64,000 nt of DNA from Dethiothermospora halolimnae (GCF_037577855.1 NZ_JBAKFX010000016.1:1-64000), one strand, 5' to 3'. Shown: positions 47,119-55,980, counted from the stretch's first letter. Notes: generated by a model not told the origin, from the letters alone. Made by a program: numbers and translations.

Positions 47119-48462
47119 ATGAGTTACAACATAGCAATGGTGTCACTTGGGTGTTCTAAAAACTTAATAGATTCAGAAATAATGTTAGGAATACTGAAAA
47201 AACACCAATTTAATTTAACAGAAGAAATGGATGAGGCAGATATAATTGTTATTAATACATGTGGCTTTATTGATGCTGCTAAAGAAGAGTCCATAAATAC
47301 AATAGTTGAGTTGGGACAGTATAAGGAGCATGGAAAATGCAAGGTGTTAATTGTGTGTGGATGTTTAGGAGAAAGATATAAGCAAGAGCTATTAGATGAA
47401 CTTCCAGAGGTTGATGCAATAATAGGAACAGGGAACATTAAAGAAATTCCTGAAATAATTAATGAAACATTAAAGGGTAATAGATTAATTAGAACAGGGA
47501 AAGTAGACATTGAATATGATGATGATTTAACTAGATTACCTTTATCAAAATCTGCTACAGCATATATAAAAATAGCTGAAGGCTGTGATAATTATTGTAC
47601 TTACTGTATAATACCTAAACTAAGGGGTAAATACAGAAGTAGAAAAATAGAGTCAATAATAGATGAAGCATCAAGATTAGCAGACCAAGGGGTTAAAGAA
47701 TTAATATTAATTGCTCAAGATACAAGTAGATACGGGATAGATTTATATGATAAATTTATGCTTCCTAAACTATTAGATGAATTAAATAAAATAGAAAAAC
47801 TTAAATGGATTAGAATACTATATTTGTATCCAGATGCATTCGATCAAAATCTAATAGATAGTATTAAAAGAAATAATAAGGTAGTTAAATACGTGGACAT
47901 GCCGATACAGCATATAAATAATACAGTATTAAAGAGAATGAATAGAAATACTTCAAAAGAGATGATAAAGGAACTTATTTTAAAAATAAGAAAAGAAATC
48001 CCTAATATTATAATAAGGACCACAGTTATAGTAGGGTTTCCAGGAGAAACAGATGACCAATTTAATGAGTTATATGATTTTGCTAAGGAAATTAAGTTTG
48101 ATAGATTAGGAGCCTTTACCTATTCTAAAGAAGAAGGTACTGCCGCAGCAAAGCTAGAAGACCAAATTGATGAAGAAATTAAATCTAATAGACAAAGTAA
48201 AATAATGGAGTTACAAAGGACCATATCATACGAGAAAAATAAAGATAAGATAGGGTCTGACTTTGAAGTTATAATTGAAGAAAAAATAGAAAATGAAAAA
48301 GTATATATAGGAAGAACTTATATGGATAGTCCAGAAATCGATGGCATTGTTTATATAGATTCTGACAAAAATTTAGAAATTGGAAGTTTTCAAAAGGTTT
48401 TAATAAAGGATTGTTTAGAATATGATTTAATGGGGGAGATCGAGAATGAATCTAGCAAATAA
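47119..48462 (+). CDS. rimO: Ribosomal protein S12 methylthiotransferase RimO
   Basis: RimO adds a methylthio group to an Asp of S12. The 447-residue radical SAM enzyme has the N-terminal MTTase domain with cluster cysteines in SLGCSKNLIDSE, INTCGFID and CGCLGERY, the radical SAM CxxxCxxC in EGCDNYCTYCIIPKLRGKYR (about 155-162), and a C-terminal TRAM domain. The absence of MiaB-type sequence features (SMNxxDSE) and the presence of SKNLIDSE point to RimO. Its 3' end overlaps pgsA by 17 bases. Confidence 0.96.
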   Translation: MSYNIAMVSLGCSKNLIDSEIMLGILKKHQFNLTEEMDEADIIVINTCGFIDAAKEESINTIVELGQYKEHGKCKVLIVCGCLGERYKQELLDELPEVDAIIGTGNIKEIPEIINETLKGNRLIRTGKVDIEYDDDLTRLPLSKSATAYIKIAEGCDNYCTYCIIPKLRGKYRSRKIESIIDEASRLADQGVKELILIAQDTSRYGIDLYDKFMLPKLLDELNKIEKLKWIRILYLYPDAFDQNLIDSIKRNNKVVKYVDMPIQHINNTVLKRMNRNTSKEMIKELILKIRKEIPNIIIRTTVIVGFPGETDDQFNELYDFAKEIKFDRLGAFTYSKEEGTAAAKLEDQIDEEIKSNRQSKIMELQRTISYEKNKDKIGSDFEVIIEEKIENEKVYIGRTYMDSPEIDGIVYIDSDKNLEIGSFQKVLIKDCLEYDLMGEIENESSK

Positions 48463-48991
48463 GCTAACTTTGGTTAGAATTTTTCTGGTTCCTATATTTA
48501 TGTTTTTTTTATTGGTAAATATACCCTATGGAGAGTATATTGCAGCGGGGATATTTATATTGGCGGCATTAACCGATAGTCTAGATGGGTATATTGCAAG
48601 AAGCAGAAATCAGATAACTAAGTTTGGCAAACTCATGGATCCTTTAGCTGATAAGCTACTAGTTTCTTCGGCTCTAATATCCTTAATAGAAAAGGATCAA
48701 ATTTCAGCTTGGATTGTTGTTATAATTATAGCTAGGGAATTTGCTATAACAGGATTAAGGGTTATTGCTGCTTCAGAGGGCATAACCCTTGCTGCCAATT
48801 GGTGGGGTAAGATAAAAACCATTACTCAAATAGTGGCAATAGTAGCATTATTACTTGATAATTATCCATTTAAGTATATAGGGATTCCATTTGATAAAAT
48901 ATCGGTGGCTCTAGCTGTTATTTTTACGATTATATCCGGTGTGGACTATTTATATGGCAATAGAAATGTATTTTTATCAAGTTCAAAATAA
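48446..48991 (+). CDS. pgsA: CDP-diacylglycerol-glycerol-3-phosphate 3-phosphatidyltransferase PgsA
   Basis: PgsA makes phosphatidylglycerol phosphate from CDP-diacylglycerol, the product of CdsA encoded earlier in this window. The 181-residue membrane protein has the CDP-alcohol phosphotransferase motif DSLDGYIARSRNQITKFGKL followed by MDPLADK, matching D-x2-D-G-x2-A-R-x8-G-x3-D-x3-D. It starts inside the rimO end. In B. subtilis cinA lies between pgsA and recA; here cinA is absent and a 229-base control region takes its place. Confidence 0.96.
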   Translation: MNLANKLTLVRIFLVPIFMFFLLVNIPYGEYIAAGIFILAALTDSLDGYIARSRNQITKFGKLMDPLADKLLVSSALISLIEKDQISAWIVVIIIAREFAITGLRVIAASEGITLAANWWGKIKTITQIVAIVALLLDNYPFKYIGIPFDKISVALAVIFTIISGVDYLYGNRNVFLSSSK

Positions 48992-49110
48992 TCAATTTAC
49001 TAAGCATTATATTTTTCTTTTAAATGGAAATACTTACTAAATGATTGGTATTTAAGCAAATATTTAGTATGAAGTAGAGTTTATAGTACTGGACTTTATA
49101 AAAGAAGAAA

Positions 49111-49156
49111 AAATGTTATATAATATTTGACCAAAATATATAAATGTTATATAATA
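49111..49156 (+). repeat. Direct repeat in the recA promoter region
   Basis: AAATGTTATATAATA occurs at 49111-49125 and again at 49142-49156, 31 bases apart. The downstream copy holds the -10 box of the recA promoter; the upstream copy places a second TATAAT (49119-49124) ahead of the -35 box. Confidence 0.7.
49127..49155 (+). promoter_or_regulatory. Sigma-A promoter of recA
   Basis: TTGACC (49127-49132), a 17-base spacer, TATAAT (49150-49155). The expected transcription start falls at the SOS box immediately downstream, so repressor binding would block initiation. Confidence 0.8.
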
Positions 49157-49161
49157 GTATC

Positions 49162-49175
49162 AGAACAGACGTTCG
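49162..49175 (+). promoter_or_regulatory. SOS (LexA) box of recA
   Basis: AGAACAGACGTTCG matches the Firmicute LexA consensus CGAAC-RNRY-GTTCG at all core positions (GAAC-N4-GTTC). It lies seven bases after the -10 box of the recA promoter, 46 bases before the recA ATG. Confidence 0.88.
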
Positions 49176-49220
49176 CAACCTTTAGAAAGGTAGGTGAGAA
49201 CCAGAGAAATCTGGGTATAT

Positions 49221-50267
49221 ATGATTGAAAAGAAAAAAGCCTTAGACATGGCTATAAATCAAATTGAAAAGAACTTTGGAAAAGGTTCTATAATGAAACT
49301 AGGAGAAGATACTAAATTAAATATTGAGTCCATCTCTACAGGTTCGTTGGAGTTGGATATAGCCCTAGGAATCGGAGGAGTTCCAAGGGGAAGAGTTGTG
49401 GAGATATTTGGACCAGAATCATCGGGTAAAACTACTGTGGCATTACATATTGTTGCAGAAGCTCAAAAAAATGGTGGAGCTGCAGCTTTTATTGATGCAG
49501 AACATGCCCTAGACCCTGGATATGCTAAAAAACTTGGAGTAGATGTTGAAAACCTAATAGTATCACAACCGGATACTGGAGAACAGGGTTTAGAGATAGC
49601 AGAGGCTTTAGTACGTAGTGGAGCTATAGATGTAATAGTAATTGACTCGGTGGCAGCCCTAGTTCCTAAAGCAGAAATAGAAGGAGAAATGGGAGATAGT
49701 CACGTGGGATTACAGGCAAGATTAATGTCCCAGGCCTTGAGAAAATTAGCGGGAGCTATAAAAAAGTCAAATACAACAGCCATATTCATAAACCAGTTAA
49801 GGGAAAAAGTTGGGATAATGTTTGGTAACCCTGAAACTACTCCCGGAGGAAGGGCATTAAAATTCTACTCTTCGGTAAGACTTGACGTTAGAAGAATAGA
49901 AACTCTAAAAAATAGTGATGAGATGATAGGTAATAGAACCAGAGTAAAGGTTGTAAAAAATAAAGTTGCCCCTCCATTTAAAAAAGCTGAATTTGATATT
50001 ATGTATGGACAAGGAATATCTAGGGAAGGTAATATCTTAGATGTGGCAGTTAAATGTGAAATAATAAAGAAGGCCGGTTCATGGTATAGCTATGGCGATG
50101 ATAAGCTAGGTCAAGGAAGGGAAAATGCTAAGGATTTCTTAAAGGAGAATCCTAAGATAGCTAGGGAAATAGAACTTAAAGTAAGAAAACAAAATGGATT
50201 AGATGTACCTGAATTGGATAGTAATAATAAAGAAAAGGAAAATGACAATAAAAAGACTAAAAAATAA
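49221..50267 (+). CDS. recA: Recombinase RecA
   Basis: RecA forms filaments on single-stranded DNA for recombination, and triggers LexA self-cleavage. The 348-residue protein has [18 protein letters not shown], Walker [10 protein letters not shown] (about 64-72), [40 protein letters not shown] and [20 protein letters not shown] (loop 2). ATG 49221 gives the usual N-terminus, but only a weak site (CTGGG) lies before it; GTG 49194, close to GAAAGGTAG, would add nine residues. Controlled by the SOS box upstream. Confidence 0.97.
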   Translation: MIEKKKALDMAINQIEKNFGKGSIMKLGEDTKLNIESISTGSLELDIALGIGGVPRGRVVEIFGPESSGKTTVALHIVAEAQKNGGAAAFIDAEHALDPGYAKKLGVDVENLIVSQPDTGEQGLEIAEALVRSGAIDVIVIDSVAALVPKAEIEGEMGDSHVGLQARLMSQALRKLAGAIKKSNTTAIFINQLREKVGIMFGNPETTPGGRALKFYSSVRLDVRRIETLKNSDEMIGNRTRVKVVKNKVAPPFKKAEFDIMYGQGISREGNILDVAVKCEIIKKAGSWYSYGDDKLGQGRENAKDFLKENPKIAREIELKVRKQNGLDVPELDSNNKEKENDNKKTKK

Positions 50268-50270
50268 AGA

Positions 50271-50310
50271 CAAAATATAACCTCCTATTATAGGAGGTTA
50301 TATTTTGTTA
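50271..50310 (+). terminator. Strong terminator after recA
   Basis: CAAAATATAACCTCC (50271-50285) and GGAGGTTATATTTTG (50293-50307) form a perfect 15-base stem with a seven-base loop. The T-rich 3' arm supports termination. It separates recA from the nuclease cassette that follows. Confidence 0.8.
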
Positions 50311-50389
50311 TAATATATATTAAGATTTAAATATAAGTATGAGAAGTTTCCATAATACTTTTATGGAAACCAAAAGAGGTGTTTTATAT

Positions 50390-51376
50390 ATGAAACTATT
50401 ATTTTTTACTGATACCCATATTAGGGGTACAACTCCTAAAAACAGAAAAGATAATTTAACTGAAACTTTAGAAGAAAAGTTTTTAGAAGTGATAAAGTTA
50501 GCCGAAATCCATAAGGTCGATTACATTCTCCATGGTGGAGACTTATTTGATAGACCTGATATTTCCCCTTCTATTGTTAGAAGATTTGCTATTATCTTGA
50601 GGAAATTTAATGCTCCCATATATGCTATAGCGGGAAATCATGATACCTTTGGACATAATCCCAACACTATACATAGGACAATGTTAGGTATTTTTGATGC
50701 TATAAATTTAATTAATATTATAGGTAGGGAAGAAACTATTATCCTAGAAAAGAATAATATTAAAGTTCAGCTTACAGGACAGCCATATGTCTATGATTTA
50801 GATAGTGACCCTAAAAGATCAGGATATATAATAGATAGAATAGAAAATAAAGTAGACTATTCTATACATATGGTTCATGGGATGCTTTTAAATAAGCCTT
50901 TTATAGAAGGAATTCCTTATACATTAGTGGATGATATTGATAAAACAAAAGCTGATATAACCTTAAGTGGTCATTATCATTCCGGGTTTGGTGTTGTAAC
51001 GAAAAATGATAAATATTTTATTAATCCCGGTAGCTTAATTCGAATAACTAATAGTTTAAGAGAAATAGATAGGACTCCTAAAATTGTATTAATAGACTTT
51101 TCTAATGGCATAAATGTAGATATGATACCATTAAACACTGCTAAACCTGGTAAAGAGGTTTTAGATAGGAAGCAAATAGAATTATCAATGTTTAGAAAGG
51201 AAAAAATAAATAAATTTAAACAGTCCATTGATGAGACATCAAGTTTTAATAAGCTAGATATAAATCATATACTAGAGGGTATAACAATAAATGATGGAGT
51301 ATCAAAGGAAATAAAAGAAGAGGCCATAAGAAGAATAACACAGGCTCAAATGTCCTATAGAGAGGATGAGAACTAA
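50390..51376 (+). CDS. Mre11/SbcD-like metallophosphoesterase
   Basis: The 328-residue protein is a calcineurin-like phosphoesterase with the five metal-site motifs in order: FFTDTHIRG (D, H), ILHGGDLFDRPD (GD), IYAIAGNHDTFGHN (GNHD/E), MVHGML (H) and LSGHYHSGF (GHxH). This is the Mre11/SbcD nuclease pattern, with a C-terminal helical part (about 260-328) that could hold the Rad50-binding region. The ATG follows AAGAGGTG at eight bases. Its stop lies two bases before the Rad50-like ATPase gene, supporting a complex. Exact nuclease activity is inferred. Confidence 0.88.
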   Translation: MKLLFFTDTHIRGTTPKNRKDNLTETLEEKFLEVIKLAEIHKVDYILHGGDLFDRPDISPSIVRRFAIILRKFNAPIYAIAGNHDTFGHNPNTIHRTMLGIFDAINLINIIGREETIILEKNNIKVQLTGQPYVYDLDSDPKRSGYIIDRIENKVDYSIHMVHGMLLNKPFIEGIPYTLVDDIDKTKADITLSGHYHSGFGVVTKNDKYFINPGSLIRITNSLREIDRTPKIVLIDFSNGINVDMIPLNTAKPGKEVLDRKQIELSMFRKEKINKFKQSIDETSSFNKLDINHILEGITINDGVSKEIKEEAIRRITQAQMSYREDEN

Positions 51377-51378
51377 AG

Positions 51379-52821
51379 ATGAAATATATAAAAAAGGTAG
51401 TTTTAAATAACTTCCAGTCTCATAAATATAGTGAAATAGAGCTAACAAAGGATTTGAATGTTATAGTCGGACCTTCAGATCAGGGAAAGTCAGCAATAAT
51501 AAGGGGTATAAAGTGGGTGCTTTTTAATGAACCCACGGGAACTTTTTTCATAAGACAAGGGGAAAAGGAATGTAGTGTTATATTAATATTAAATGATGGA
51601 ACAAAGATAAAAAGGTTAAGAACACCTAGTAAAAACCTATATATTTTATACGATAAAGATGGAAAAGAGTCAACGTATGAAGGGTTTGGAACAAATGTTC
51701 CCCAAGAAATCTTAATAGCAACGGGAATAAAAAAAATTCTACTTAGTGGAAATAATTCGTCGGCTATAAATATAGGGGAACAGTTAGAAGGACCATTTCT
51801 ATTATCAGAAAAGAATTCCACAAGGGCTAATGCCATAGGCAGACTTGTTGGTGTTCATATCGTGGATAAAGCTGTTTCAGACACATTAAAAGATTTAAGA
51901 AATTTTAATATGGAGAAGAGAAACATTTCAGATAAAGTAAAATCATTGGAATCTCAACTAAATGAATATGACTACTTAGATGATTTAAAGAATAAAATTG
52001 ATAAATTAGAAAAATTAAAATCAAAGATAGCTGTAAAAAAAGAAAGACATAAAAATTTGAATGAAATAAAAGAAAAATTACAATTAAATAAACAGGAAAT
52101 ATTAAAAACTAAAGAACTAATAAATAAACTTAATACTGTGGAACAAATAGAAAAGATAAACTTTACAATAGAAAAGAAAATCTATAATTTAGCTAGACTT
52201 AAGGAAATATATAAACAGTATAATGGAGTTATATCTGATATTGAACTATATAATGAAATTGAAAAGAAACTTTCTAAAACCTCAGAACTTAATACTACAA
52301 TTGAAAAATTACAGGATAGAATATCAACGGAAGAAAAAATAGTAGAACTGGCAGAAAAATATAAAACATTAAATAATAATATAAATTATATAAATCATTA
52401 TTTAGAAAAATTAAAACATATTAATAAAATCGATTCTTTAATTGCTAATTTAGAAAGCACATGTACAATTTATAATGATCTGAAAAAAGTTAATGAAAAA
52501 ATCAAAGATATATTTGAAAGACTAACCTTAGGAGAAAAGTATGTTAAAAAGTTTAAATCTATAGATATGGTTATATCTTATCTTAATAATATCAAAAAAA
52601 AGGTAGACACTTTAAATGAAATGATTAGACTTAAGGATAAAGTAAATTATAATAATAAAGAAATCTCAAATACAAGAAAAAGCTTAGCAAGATATAGTAA
52701 AGATATAACTTATTTATTAAAGGATTATGAAAAGCTATTAGGTGAGATAGAGGTTTGTCCTGTGTGTTTTAATAAAATTGATATTGATGCCATAAAAAAA
52801 ATAGTTAATAGTTATAAATAA
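51379..52821 (+). CDS. Rad50/SbcC-like ATPase, N-terminal half with zinc hook
   Basis: The 480-residue protein starts with an ABC-ATPase N-lobe: LNNFQSHKYSEIEL, Walker A GPSDQGKSAI (31-40), and a Q-loop-like segment NIGEQLEGPFLLSEKN. Residues from about 165 to 455 are a long, broken coiled coil. At the C-terminus is CPVC (460-463), the CxxC zinc hook of Rad50/SbcC. Then the protein ends after 17 residues: the ABC signature, Walker B and second lobe are missing, and they are found in the protein encoded at 53103-53765. The natural reading is a split Rad50. Confidence 0.85.
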   Translation: MKYIKKVVLNNFQSHKYSEIELTKDLNVIVGPSDQGKSAIIRGIKWVLFNEPTGTFFIRQGEKECSVILILNDGTKIKRLRTPSKNLYILYDKDGKESTYEGFGTNVPQEILIATGIKKILLSGNNSSAINIGEQLEGPFLLSEKNSTRANAIGRLVGVHIVDKAVSDTLKDLRNFNMEKRNISDKVKSLESQLNEYDYLDDLKNKIDKLEKLKSKIAVKKERHKNLNEIKEKLQLNKQEILKTKELINKLNTVEQIEKINFTIEKKIYNLARLKEIYKQYNGVISDIELYNEIEKKLSKTSELNTTIEKLQDRISTEEKIVELAEKYKTLNNNINYINHYLEKLKHINKIDSLIANLESTCTIYNDLKKVNEKIKDIFERLTLGEKYVKKFKSIDMVISYLNNIKKKVDTLNEMIRLKDKVNYNNKEISNTRKSLARYSKDITYLLKDYEKLLGEIEVCPVCFNKIDIDAIKKIVNSYK

Positions 52822-52840
52822 TAAACTGGAGGTAAGAAGG

Positions 52841-53092
52841 ATGACAGATCATGAAAAAAAATTAACGTCTTTAAAGGAAGATTTAGAAAAGGCGAAATCA
52901 TTAAAATATAGAGCAGAAGCAAAACTAGAACAATTAACGCAACAAAAAGAAGAACTGACTAAGGAATTAAATAAATTAGGAGTTAAACCCGATGAAGTTG
53001 ATGATAAAATTAAAAAATTAGATAATGAAATAACAGAATTATTTAAGGAAGCTAATAAACTATTGCCAAGGGATATTTTAAATAGAAAGTAA
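52841..53092 (+). CDS. Small coiled-coil protein inside the Rad50-like cassette
   Basis: The 83-residue product is almost wholly predicted helix with heptad spacing (LEKAKSLKYRAEAKLEQLTQ, then KKLDNEITELFKEANKLL), broken by a turn near GVKPDEVDDK. It has no catalytic motif. The ATG follows GGAGGT, and gaps to both neighbours are under 21 bases, so it is part of the same transcript. It could supply a missing coiled-coil segment of the split Rad50, act as a bridge between its two halves, or be a separate factor. The role is inference. Confidence 0.72.
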   Translation: MTDHEKKLTSLKEDLEKAKSLKYRAEAKLEQLTQQKEELTKELNKLGVKPDEVDDKIKKLDNEITELFKEANKLLPRDILNRK

Positions 53093-53102
53093 GGTGTTTA
53101 AG

Positions 53103-53765
53103 ATGAAAAATTCTGTTAAAAATATTGAAGAGTTGGATGAATATTTAGTCCATATTAAAGAATTTTATACTAGGGAGTCTATAAAAAAGGAGAGAATTAA
53201 ACAGGAACTTAAAGAAAATTCTAAAAAACTTAAGGTTTTAATAAAAGACATAGATATATTAGAAAAAGTTAATATTCTTCTTCAAAAAACTTCAGAGTAT
53301 GCAAGGGAACAATCTAAAAAGCAGATTGAAAAGCTAGTGACAAATTGTTTGAAATATATTTTTGAATCGGATATAGAATTTAAAATTGAAATAGAGGAAT
53401 TATACGGGAAACCAAATGCGGAGTTTTATGTAATATCTAAATATGAAGATGAGACCATAGAAACTAAACCAGAGCTATCAAGGGGTGGGGGTGTTATAGA
53501 TATAATTTCTTTGGCTCTTCGGATTGCTTTCTTACAAATACATAAGCCAAATGTGGAGGGCCCAATAATTTTAGATGAGCCGGCAAAACATGTTAGTCAA
53601 GATTATATTTTTAACGTAGCAAACTTCCTAAAAGAAATATCTGAAATGTTTAATAGACAAATAATAATGGTTACCCATAACGTCCATTTAGCTTCCATAT
53701 CTCCAAACTCTTACAGAGTAGAATTAAAGGGAAGCGAAAGCATAGTATCTACTATGGAACCATAG
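53103..53765 (+). CDS. Rad50/SbcC-like ATPase, C-terminal half
   Basis: The 220-residue protein has a short coiled coil (about 1-75) and the ABC-ATPase C-lobe: signature ELSRGGGVIDIISLALR (about 124-140), Walker B with catalytic Glu PIILDEPAKHVS (about 154-165, D-loop included), and H-loop VTHNVHLAS (about 190). No Walker A is present; that lies in the upstream protein. It would complete the ATPase only as a heterodimer. The ATG at 53103 follows AAGGTG; GTG 53094 lies in that site. The gene closes the cassette before the rny promoter. Confidence 0.85.
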   Translation: MKNSVKNIEELDEYLVHIKEFYTRESIKKERIKQELKENSKKLKVLIKDIDILEKVNILLQKTSEYAREQSKKQIEKLVTNCLKYIFESDIEFKIEIEELYGKPNAEFYVISKYEDETIETKPELSRGGGVIDIISLALRIAFLQIHKPNVEGPIILDEPAKHVSQDYIFNVANFLKEISEMFNRQIIMVTHNVHLASISPNSYRVELKGSESIVSTMEP

Positions 53766-53774
53766 TAATACATC

Positions 53775-53803
53775 TTGACATATTTACGTAAAAGTAATAA
53801 AAT
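53775..53803 (+). promoter_or_regulatory. Sigma-A promoter upstream of rny
   Basis: TTGACA (53775-53780), 17 bases, TAAAAT (53798-53803) lie ten bases after the cassette's last stop and about 170 bases upstream of the rny start. An AT-only inverted repeat (AATAAAATAC at 53801-53810 with GTATTTTATT at 53819-53828) overlaps the -10 box and could be a weak terminator of the cassette. Confidence 0.65.
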
Positions 53804-53971
53804 AAAATACGAATATTAGTATTTTATTTTATTATATTTACTTTAATATCAAGTGTCATTGTTAAATTTAAAAGACTGATATTAACTGGTCTATGCTTTA
53901 TTTCTGATGTAATGATTAAATGTAAAAAGAAAATGTAACTTGAAAACTGAATACGAAGGAGGTGCTTTACC

Positions 53972-55504
53972 ATTTATTATTTAGCAATAGGAGTACTAGG
54001 TGTTGTAGTAGGTGCTTTTGTAGGAATTTATATTAGAAAAACAATAGCTGAAGGTAAAATCAATAGCGCAGAGGAATTAGCTAAAAAAATAGTTGAAGAT
54101 GCCAACAAAGAAGCTGAAACAACAAAAAAGGAAACCCTTCTTGAAGCTAAAGAAGAAGTTCATAAAATGAGAAATGAAATTGATAAAGAAAGTAGAGAAA
54201 GAAGATATGAACTTCAAAAGCTAGAAAGAAGGCTTGTTCATAAAGAGGAAACTATAGATAGAAAAAGTGAAAACCTAGAGAAAAAAGATGAACGTTTAAA
54301 TAGGAAGATCAAACAACTTGAAAATAAAGAAAAACAAATTGACGAGTTGTATGATAAGCAATTAGAAGAACTTGAAAGACTGTCTGGTTTAACCTCAGAA
54401 GAAGCTAAACAATTATTATTAAACGATGTTAAGAAAGAAACTAGCCACGAAGCAGCATTAATGATTAAAGAAATTGAAAATAAAGCTAAAGACGAAGCTA
54501 ATAAGAGGGCTAGGGAAATCGTTGGATATGCAATTCAGAAATGTGCAGCTGACCATGTTGCAGAAACAACTGTAACAGTAGTGTCATTACCAAATGACGA
54601 AATGAAAGGTAGAATAATCGGTAGAGAAGGACGTAATATCAGAACTTTAGAAACCCTTACAGGAATCGATCTAATAATAGATGATACTCCTGAAGCTGTA
54701 ATACTTTCAGGATTTGACCCTATTAGGAGAGAGATAGCTAGAATAGCATTGGAAAAATTAATTGTAGACGGTAGAATACATCCAGCTCGAATAGAAGAGA
54801 TGGTTGAGAAGGCGAAAAAAGAAGTTGATAGCCATATTAGAGAACAAGGGGAAGAAGCTGCATTTGATACAGGAGTTCATGGACTTCATTCAGAACTCAT
54901 AAGATTATTAGGAAGATTGAAGTTTAGAACTAGTTATGGTCAAAATGTACTTAAACACTCTATAGAAGTTTCTCATTTGGCTGGAATTATGGCATCTGAG
55001 TTAGGTGCTGATGTGAAAATTGCCAAAAGAGCAGGTTTATTACATGATATAGGTAAAGCTGTAGATCACGAAATGGAAGGTCCCCATGTAGCTATAGGTG
55101 TGGACTTAGCAAGAAAATATCGTGAAGGCAAAGACATTCTACATGCCATCGAGGCCCATCATGGTGATGTAGAACCTAATACTATAGAAGCAGTTATTGT
55201 ACAAGCAGCAGATGCCATTTCCGCAGCGAGACCAGGTGCTCGTCGTGAAACCCTAGAGGCCTATATAAAACGTTTGGAAAAACTAGAAGGTATTGCTGAT
55301 GGCTTTGAAGGTGTTGAGAAATCCTATGCAATACAGGCTGGTAGAGAAATACGTATTATGGTCAAACCTGAAATAATTGATGACACTGAGTTGATTCATA
55401 TAGCCAAGGATATTGTTAAGAAGGTAGAAAATGAGCTAGAATATCCTGGACAAATAAAAGTAAACTTAATAAGGGAAACAAGAGCCATAGAATATGCAAA
55501 ATAA
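53972..55504 (+). CDS. rny: Ribonuclease Y, apparently ATT-initiated
   Basis: RNase Y is the membrane-anchored endonuclease that starts mRNA decay in Firmicutes. The product has an N-terminal membrane helix ([20 protein letters not shown]), a long coiled coil (to about 200), a KH domain ([20 protein letters not shown]) and an HD domain with [12 protein letters not shown] and [10 protein letters not shown]. From ATT 53972 it is 510 residues, close to the usual 520. AAGGAGGTG (53956-53964) is seven bases upstream. No ATG, GTG or TTG exists in frame between the upstream stop and an internal ATG at 54167, which would delete the anchor. Confidence 0.93.
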   Translation: MYYLAIGVLGVVVGAFVGIYIRKTIAEGKINSAEELAKKIVEDANKEAETTKKETLLEAKEEVHKMRNEIDKESRERRYELQKLERRLVHKEETIDRKSENLEKKDERLNRKIKQLENKEKQIDELYDKQLEELERLSGLTSEEAKQLLLNDVKKETSHEAALMIKEIENKAKDEANKRAREIVGYAIQKCAADHVAETTVTVVSLPNDEMKGRIIGREGRNIRTLETLTGIDLIIDDTPEAVILSGFDPIRREIARIALEKLIVDGRIHPARIEEMVEKAKKEVDSHIREQGEEAAFDTGVHGLHSELIRLLGRLKFRTSYGQNVLKHSIEVSHLAGIMASELGADVKIAKRAGLLHDIGKAVDHEMEGPHVAIGVDLARKYREGKDILHAIEAHHGDVEPNTIEAVIVQAADAISAARPGARRETLEAYIKRLEKLEGIADGFEGVEKSYAIQAGREIRIMVKPEIIDDTELIHIAKDIVKKVENELEYPGQIKVNLIRETRAIEYAK

Positions 55505-55533
55505 GAGGAGAATTATCTCCTCTTTATTTTTTT
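55504..55533 (+). terminator. Terminator after rny
   Basis: AGAGGAGA (55504-55511) pairs with TCTCCTCT (55516-55523), followed by TTATTTTTTTAT. The stem starts in the rny stop codon. Confidence 0.85.
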
Positions 55534-55566
55534 ATCTACTATTAGAAATTTTTTCAATGGAAAAAG

Positions 55567-55591
55567 AGGATTTTTTTGTTATTTGTAGAAT
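55567..55591 (+). promoter_or_regulatory. Sigma-H type promoter of spoVS
   Basis: AGGATTT (55567-55573) and GAAT (55588-55591) match RNAGGAWWW-N11-RNNGAAT exactly, with AG before the first box and GTA before GAAT. B. subtilis spoVS is known to depend on sigma-H. The site lies about 50 bases upstream of the spoVS start. Confidence 0.65.
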
Positions 55592-55642
55592 AAAGAATAG
55601 GAGATATAATATAAAATAAAATAATTAGAGGGGGCTTTAATA

Positions 55643-55903
55643 ATGGATGTATTAAAAGTATCAGCGAAATCAAACCCAAATTCTGTTGCAGGAGCATTAG
55701 CTGGCGTATTAAGAGAAAGAGGTAATGCCGAGATACAAGCTATAGGTGCAGGAGCTTTAAATCAAGCTGTAAAAGCTGTAGCTATTGCCAGAGGTTTTGT
55801 CGCTCCTAGTGGTGTAGATTTAATTTGCGTTCCAGCATTCACCGATATTGAGATTGATGGTGAAGAAAGAACTGCTATAAAATTAATTGTAGAACCTAGA
55901 TAA
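55643..55903 (+). CDS. spoVS: Stage V sporulation protein S
   Basis: SpoVS is an 86-residue Alba-like protein that affects septation and later coat and cortex steps in B. subtilis. The product is highly conserved: MDVLKVSAKSNPNSVAGALA, GVLRERGNAEIQAIGAGALN, QAVKAVAIARGFVAPSGVDL and IEIDGEERTAIKLIVEPR. It follows rny as in many clostridia, with its own sigma-H type promoter and a terminator. Good evidence that the organism makes endospores or descends from a spore former. Confidence 0.98.
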   Translation: MDVLKVSAKSNPNSVAGALAGVLRERGNAEIQAIGAGALNQAVKAVAIARGFVAPSGVDLICVPAFTDIEIDGEERTAIKLIVEPR

Positions 55904-55910
55904 TTGTTAA

Positions 55911-55943
55911 AAAACCTGCTAATTGCTAAGCAGGTTTTTATCT
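55911..55943 (+). terminator. Terminator after spoVS
   Basis: AAAACCTGCT (55911-55920) and AGCAGGTTTT (55929-55938) pair around an eight-base loop, followed by TATCTTTTTT. Confidence 0.85.
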
Positions 55944-55980
55944 TTTTTAGTGTAGTTATATAAAGTATGGAGGTGTTTTT

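Noticed and set aside
54167..55504. rny as a 445-codon gene starting at ATG 54167
   Set aside because: It would lose the membrane anchor and has no binding site; the upstream 65 codons are plainly RNase Y and have a strong binding site.
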